The position numbers and the translations under genes are program-made. The notes under the pieces were generated by a model, which saw only the letters and a list, made by a program, of their open reading frames with translations, did not search any database and was not told where the DNA came from. From Neospora caninum Liverpool (lineage: Eukaryota; Apicomplexa; Conoidasida; Eucoccidiorida; Sarcocystidae), in contig NC_018396.1 in the NCBI RefSeq assembly GCF_000208865.1, forward strand, positions 1,302,001-1,366,000: a stretch of DNA of 64,000 bases, given 5' to 3'. Positions 58,453 through 64,000 of the stretch are shown in pieces (within the stretch, counting starts at the first letter, position 1; every line of letters begins with the position of its first letter).

Positions 58453-60281
58453 ACAACGCAACAGCTTCGAGATAAACTGGACAGTCCGGACGACTCTGTC
58501 ATTTTGTGAGTTACCTCGAGTTTGTGCCTCAGCTGTTTTACGTTGAGCGGGGATGGTGTCATGCTACTTCTCCCCTCCGATTGGGAGGTGCGGGGCGAGC
58601 GCGTAGAACACAGACCCAGCTGCCTCGCTGTGTCGAGAAATCCTAGGTACAAACCTGCAAATATATAAGCAGATAGACTTCACGGCACAGGTTTTCAGCT
58701 CATGGAAAAGACCTCGAGATGCCCCTTTGCTGGACAGGCAGCTGTTCCCAATGTCAGACAAAAGCGGGACCAACGTGGACTCAGAAAACCATCGGGAGTG
58801 CGGTAAACTTGCAGCCTCTTTGTGGGTCTCCGCTTTTAGAGTACCCGTGGCTATCCGATGTGTGCTGAATGCTGGTTCACGGAGAATGAAGGAGCATCTG
58901 ATCTTCAGAAATGTTTTCCTCTGTTGGTCCAAGTGTAGTGCACATCTCTCAATACGTCTATCACTTTGACTCTCAGTTGAAACTTGATTTCAAATATCTT
59001 CGGAAATGGTATCATTACTAACTAACGAGCATGTACAATACAACAGTTCTCCGGCTGAACACAGGCTCCACTCCGATGGTTAGCAAGAGCAAATGTTGAA
59101 CTCCCGTCACCACCGGGAGAGAAGATTGGTTACAACCTTCTAAGTTTGCGTTTGTTTTTTAGTAGAGTTTACTTGCTTCTTTGGAACGTTGCTCAAGAGG
59201 AGAGCATACCTTCTTTTTCCTCTGTCCATCTTTGGCGGCCATGGGCGTGGGCTTCAGTGTGCTCTCTCCATAATGCACATCGGCCAGTACTTCCCATTTG
59301 AAAGCGGGAAGTCGAGGTGCCAACGTAGAAGGTAACTTGGTTCCGTTCCTAAGCAGCTACACTGCCTGAGACTTTGTGGTATGAAGTGGATGTGGCCTGG
59401 TATCCTGTCTCAAAGTTCTTGTTCCAGGTAACCTGGCTGTCTCTATGTGCGGCCCAGGAAAGAACCTGCTTTCCTCCCATCGGCTTCTCTCGGAGTTGAC
59501 GATATCAACTGGCACAGTACGACGCCTGATCTTGGTCTTAACGAAACACATACCGTAGAAATAATCCACTAGCTGCTGATCCTCGTTGAGGACCAAGTGA
59601 ACCACACAGCTCAAAGGTTTCGGATGCATGCGTACAGCGGGGGTTACGTGCGTTGCTGCAGAGAGGACTTGCAAACTATCCTCTCTGGTACGCGAGGTTA
59701 CTTGAAATGAAATCCATCTTCCGTATAATGCTTATTTGTTAACTTTTGTGTGGTCTCCCTGGATTTACCACCAAATTTGGACATGTTGTTTCTCTTCTCC
59801 TCAAGGAAGCGCCGGTTCAGGAGCTCTGTCCACTCACCGATGTTCAGCTAACAATCGAGCATGCAGAACGAGGAAAGCTTCTTTTCGATTTGCTTTCTGT
59901 CGTCCTTGGTTATGCTTTGTACCCGTTGTTTTTCCTTATCCACCTAGTTCATTTCTTGTCGTGAAAGGAGTTGATGCGCTCACGGATAAGGGAGGTAACT
60001 GTTCCGTACTTCATGAGACTGCCGTGGTTGGTGTGCCCGTGTCTTTGGCGTGGAGACCGCGGGTAAAAATACTGTTTGGTTCGTTTTCGTGTCGACAGAG
60101 CGTGACGCGTCTTTATCTCAAGGAAAATGCAATAAAGACATCGATTAACTGGCCCGTTATTGATAACAGCCCATCTTTGCCGGCCATCCAAGTCCACTGT
60201 GAAGTGCCTAGCCAGGCTGCCGTCTCGTTGCACGTAGTCGTCCCAGAAATTCAGTCGAGTCCTCAAACTGGCCCGAACTTT
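58363..60281 (-). CDS. Unidentified multi-exon gene, 5' end incomplete
   Basis: Putative minus-strand exons: 60281-(about 60145), 59847-59769, 59655-59550, 59348-59210, 58563-58515, 58448-58363. Junctions from 59847 onward are phase-consistent, although one donor (TAT|GTGTTT at 59550) is weak. Coding-looking segments are LRTRLNFWDDYVQRDGSLAR, EWTELLNRRFLEEKRNNMSK, VVHLVLNEDQQLVDYFYG and PAFKWEVLADVHYGESTLKP, followed by a basic stretch DGQRKKK. The start exon was not found; the first listed exon opens after a good acceptor (GTGCATCCTCTAG). It would be divergent from the RNF113/CWC24 gene. The family was not recognised, and the last two exons conflict with the plus-strand ORF at 58129-58452. 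Confidence 0.42.
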
Positions 60282-60591
60282 CTAGAGGATGCACGTTTAG
60301 AATCTGCCAAAGAGAAGAGGATTCCAGACGTTCTTGCACTTCGTCTCCTGTCACATGGCGGCACAACCATGGATTCACCGTGGTACTTTGGCTGAATATA
60401 ATGCTGGAAGTCCCAAAATATATCAAATTTTTAAGGTCACGTAACCTGTTCCAGTTCCGATCTTCCGTTTTCTGGCCATTGGGTTGGTATCACGTGCAAG
60501 CGTGTCAAAATTGTCGGTTCCGTCTCCTTCCCGTGGATGTTCAGTCGATCGAGAACCCTTTTCCTTTTCTTCGTATATCCGTTAAGGTACA

Positions 60592-63302
60592 ATGTTTGCG
60601 AAACGAGCGACAAAAAAGCAAGGACGGAGAGGTCCACTATCAGAGGAGGCAGAAGCAGAAGCGGCTGCAGGCGACAGTCCGCCTAACACAGAAACAGCCC
60701 GAGCACAAAGGGATGAAGAGCGACCGTCTGACAAGGACGATGATGATTCTGTAAAGCCCATCAAGAAGCAGAGAACAACACCGACGGGGAAGCACTTCAT
60801 TCAGGCGGTAGGTAGAAAACACCAACGGGGCCAGACCAGTTAAAACAATTTCCGGGCGGGCTGTGGTTTTTTCAAGTGGATCTGGAAGCGCTTCTCTGAT
60901 TCGGGATGCGCTGGATTCTCGGGGACTGGTGTTCATCCTGTTTGCCTGATCACTCGCTGTGGGAGGCGAACGCATCCAGCAAGCATCGTTTGTTATGGCA
61001 CTCACATTCGACGATTCATCGCGAGCCGGCAGGTATTTCAGCGCTTCGGATCCGCTGCACTGCGCGCCAGTAGGGTTGTCGGGAAAAACCGACCACGAAA
61101 GCGATGCGGCAGACATATAGGTTCGAGGAGAGAGACCCCGTTGGAAATGTAGAGGGAAGCAGAGAGAGGAAGCATCGAAGACACTGTGCGTTTCCAGTGC
61201 CTGCGAGCTCCCTGAAAACCCCTTTTTTTCTCTGACCTTTTGCAAGTCACAGCGGCACATTCAGGAAGGGGCGTGATGAATGCCCAAATGTCCTAGCTTG
61301 AAAGGGTAAATGGGCCATCGTATCAGAGAGATGCCATGCGAGATTCCGTGAGTGACGTCTTAATGATCTCAGGTTTCTGAAAGGCGCAAGCACACCGCCG
61401 AGGAGACACTGCACGGCTTCAAAAGCAATCCAAAGCTTGTACGTACTTTCTTCGACTTTCCTAAGAAGCCACATGATCAGACGCGCTGTATGTATCCCAG
61501 ACACTGTTTGCACATTGGAGCGACGGCTTTTCAACATCCTGGCCTGATGCGTTGTAGCGGCGATACTGTCTTGCGCACCCCCGTTGCTTGTAGATTTTCG
61601 TATATATATATATATATATATGTTTTATGGTTTTATCAGTATAAATGTTATTGTTTCTTGTGGTAGCTGTACGTGTGTCCTGCGTCCTTCTTGGACAAGG
61701 GATCGCGGAGAAAAGCACAGTCACGCACATGGTCACATACAGGGGTAGAGCGTAATTGAACACGTTTCGGAAGAGCTGCTGCTCTCAGTGTGGCGACAGC
61801 TTCTTTTATTCCTTGGATGGTGTGTACTTTGGTCTCTGCAATACAACGATGACGACCAGGTGAAGAGCACAGCGTATAGGCATGCCCGAAAGACGGGGGC
61901 AGAGAGACCAAGGGTCCGGACATGCGTTGGCCTGGTATGTTTTTTGCTGTGGTCATTTGCGGACTGCTGCCCACGCGTTGTGCTTTTTTTGCAGGCCTTA
62001 CACAATGACAACCGCGCAACTGCGGTGTTTGATGTGGACACGGACAAAGCGCATGATCACAGGGCTATCCTCGAAAGGAATGCAGAGATTAGCGACAAGA
62101 TTGAGAAAGGAGAGCTTGAGGCCGGCATCTACCGTGGGCAGGGTGCCCATCGCGTTTACGTGAAGAGGCGAGAGGGTGCGCTGTCGTACGCAAAGACAAC
62201 CGGTCTGTATGGCCCCGTGCGCGGTACGAACAACGTCCGCATGACAATGTATGTGGACTACAACCCGGAGATTTGCAAGGATTACAAGGAAACGGGTTAC
62301 TGCGGATTCGGCAACACTTGCAAGTTCTTGCACGACAGGCACGATTACAAAGGCGGGTGGCAAATTGAGCAAGAGTGGCAACAACTCCAGAAGAAGAAAC
62401 AGGCAAGTGAAGACGCCGAAACGGAGTGCGGCTCTGGCCAGGAGCCTGTGCCCTTTTTTTTGAGTATCAGGGCGCACTGAGTTGCGTCCACCTCTGCGCG
62501 CCGTCATGAATTTATGTATTTGTGTGTACAGTGTTCTTCATCGGATTACACATGTGCTGGTCAACGGCGTGTGAGCACTTGCAAACGAGTCGTACACTCG
62601 CTACACACATGGACGGCTTTGCGCTTAGAGCGCGGAATGAGATGCAAGTCGCCTGTTTTTGAGCACGTGCGGTTCTGTGAGTTTTCTTCACGAGCCTTCT
62701 TGTCAGTCTTTTGAATGTTGAATGGTTTTCAGGAGAAGCTCCGCCGCATTGCAGAAGGCTTGGTGGACAGTGATGAAGACACAGACAAAAGCAGCGACAG
62801 CAGCGAAGCAAGCGAGGACGAAGAAGGTCTGCCTTTTGCATGTTTGAAGTGCAGAAAAAAGTGGACTGAAGACATGAACCCTGTTGTGACCCGATGTGGC
62901 CATTACTTCTGTGAAACTTGTGCGTACGCGCATTACAGCACCAGCATCAAGTGCTACCAGTGTGGAAAAGAGACACAAGGAATCTTTAATGCCGCCTTTG
63001 ATTTGCTCAAAAAGGTAAAGAACATTGAGCAAGACCGACAACGCAAAGCCCAGCGTCGCAAGCAGCGAAGAGCAAGTGAGATGGGAGGTGGAGACTCTAA
63101 TGAAGAATCAGATTTGGAGAAGGATGCGAAGAGCAGTCAATCCGAAGAAGAAGACGCTGAAAGTAGTTCTCAGGTCAGCTCGAAAAAACATGGAAATGGC
63201 GACAGTTCTGGTGAGGAAGGCGACCAAGCGGCTGGCAGAGGGTCGGAGGGTGAGGAAGGTAGCGAAGATGAGCGCGGAGACGATTCTGATGGAAGCAAGT
63301 AG
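60592..63302 (+). CDS. Pre-mRNA splicing factor CWC24/RNF113 (CCCH + RING)
   Basis: Exons: 60592-60807, 61995-62402, 62733-63302; all phase 0; 1,194 nt encode 397 residues. Order of parts: a charged N-terminus; TAVFDVDTDK and IYRGQ blocks typical of RNF113; a CCCH zinc finger (Cys166, Cys175, Cys181, His185; CX8CX5CX3H within EICKDYKETGYCGFGNTCKF). An acidic linker follows, then a C3HC4 RING (Cys245, Cys248, Cys263, His265, Cys268, Cys271, Cys282, Cys285), and a long Ser/Glu/Asp-rich tail. Yeast Cwc24 and human RNF113A bind the spliceosome near activation (family knowledge). The second intron begins CAG|GCAAGT. Only this GC donor keeps the frame into GAG AAG CTC. The acidic C-terminal tail is longer than in human RNF113A. 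Confidence 0.95.
61601..61621. repeat. TA microsatellite in a CWC24 intron
   Basis: About 21 bases of TA repeat in the first intron of the CWC24/RNF113 gene. Confidence 0.9.
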
Positions 63303-64000
63303 GGAGGAAATACGCATCTGCAACAGGCGTAATCCTTGAGCCAACGTGGCGGCCTTCGGTAGTGGAAGATCCTTAGTAGAAAGACGCTTTTCTAGATGAG
63401 CGGTTTTGTCTGTATGGTTTTCCAATATCTTTCACCAACTACTTTTATAATTCATGCCTTCAAAAAAATTTGATAAACGCAGTCTCTCCATTTCACGTGC
63501 ACAGACAGTCGTGTACGCAGCCCTGCTGTTCTGGTCGTTCCTTACCGCCCTCCGTCAGCTTGGTATTCAAACGGCCATCAGCCGTGTACAAGAGACAAAA
63601 AGCAAATATGGCAAGTAGACGAGCAAGCATCCCGCTGTCGATGACAACGGACGCAGGCTGAAAAAGCGCCCACCTAGTGGCATCAGCTCTGTCGAGGGAG
63701 GGGCGAGACGTCGAAACCCATGACGCATAGACCAACGAGATCCGTATCCATCGTCCATATACAGGCTGAAGACCCCCGCAGCGTCAACGGTTACTCACTG
63801 ACAGGCTGTCCCGCTGCGATTCCCATATTGACAGGACACTTACTGACCACTTTTTAGGCAGCGCTTCGTTACGAGGAAACCGCCACACGACCGCGAACGA
63901 CGGTGGGGGCAGGCAGCTACATAGAATGTGTATGGGTGTGCGTCATTTCTACAGCTCCTGTGGATATAGGCTCGCCCCTAAGTGTTTTGGCGTAAGTAAT
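63303..64000. other. 3' flank of CWC24 and window edge
   Basis: This presumably holds the 3' UTR of CWC24. On the minus strand an 80-codon ORF (63735-63493) contains a signal-peptide-like stretch, MLARLLAIFAFCLLYTADG, preceded by an acceptor-like TTTTTCAG and followed by a GTAAGG donor. It could be an exon of a gene entering from the right, but no further exon is visible. Nothing else is supported. Confidence 0.4.

Overview
The window reads as nuclear DNA of a coccidian apicomplexan, Toxoplasma gondii or a close relative. Three things point there: a single-domain, GPI-tailed SRS-type surface antigen; a nuclear gene for only the N-terminal half of cytochrome c oxidase subunit 2 (COX2A), which is an alveolate and green-algal trait; and intron-rich eukaryotic genes with long low-complexity extensions. 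No bacterial features, CRISPR arrays, tRNA or rRNA genes were seen. All gene models were built by eye from reading frames, splice consensus, phase continuity and remembered family sequences. Coordinates of unconserved ends are provisional.

Layout, left to right. 1.65-3.87 kb (-): a five-exon Yippee zinc-binding protein. 5.86-17.09 kb (+): a two-exon gene for a very large (about 3,657 residue) unrecognised protein. It is divergent from the Yippee gene, and the GC-rich stretch ends with it. 20.08-25.44 kb (+): a possible small secreted ORF, then an eight-exon histidine-phosphatase (phosphoglycerate mutase) family gene whose catalytic RHGE motif reads QETE, with a 460-residue disordered tail. 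25.91-26.54 kb (+): a small membrane protein. 27.3-32.9 kb (-): an orthologue of the centriolar protein CEP76. 34.9-39.04 kb (+): syntaxin 5 (Qa-SNARE). 41.57-43.13 kb (+): COX2A. 45.79-46.38 kb (+): the SRS antigen. 48.16-52.27 kb (-): a membrane-anchored thioredoxin-fold-like protein with a 31-bp minisatellite at its first intron. 55.22-56.79 kb (-): an unidentified protein ending in a Cys-Cys palmitoylation-like tail. 58.1-60.3 kb: two weakly supported genes overlapping on opposite strands. 60.59-63.30 kb (+): the CCCH+RING splicing factor CWC24/RNF113, with a GC-AG intron.

The genes do not form a pathway. They are an ordinary mixed eukaryotic neighbourhood covering splicing, Golgi SNARE trafficking, mitochondrial respiration, centriole biology and surface antigen. 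The most unusual items are the apparent pseudo-phosphatase, the giant Cys-cluster protein, the thioredoxin-like membrane protein with its boundary minisatellite, and the GC-AG intron.
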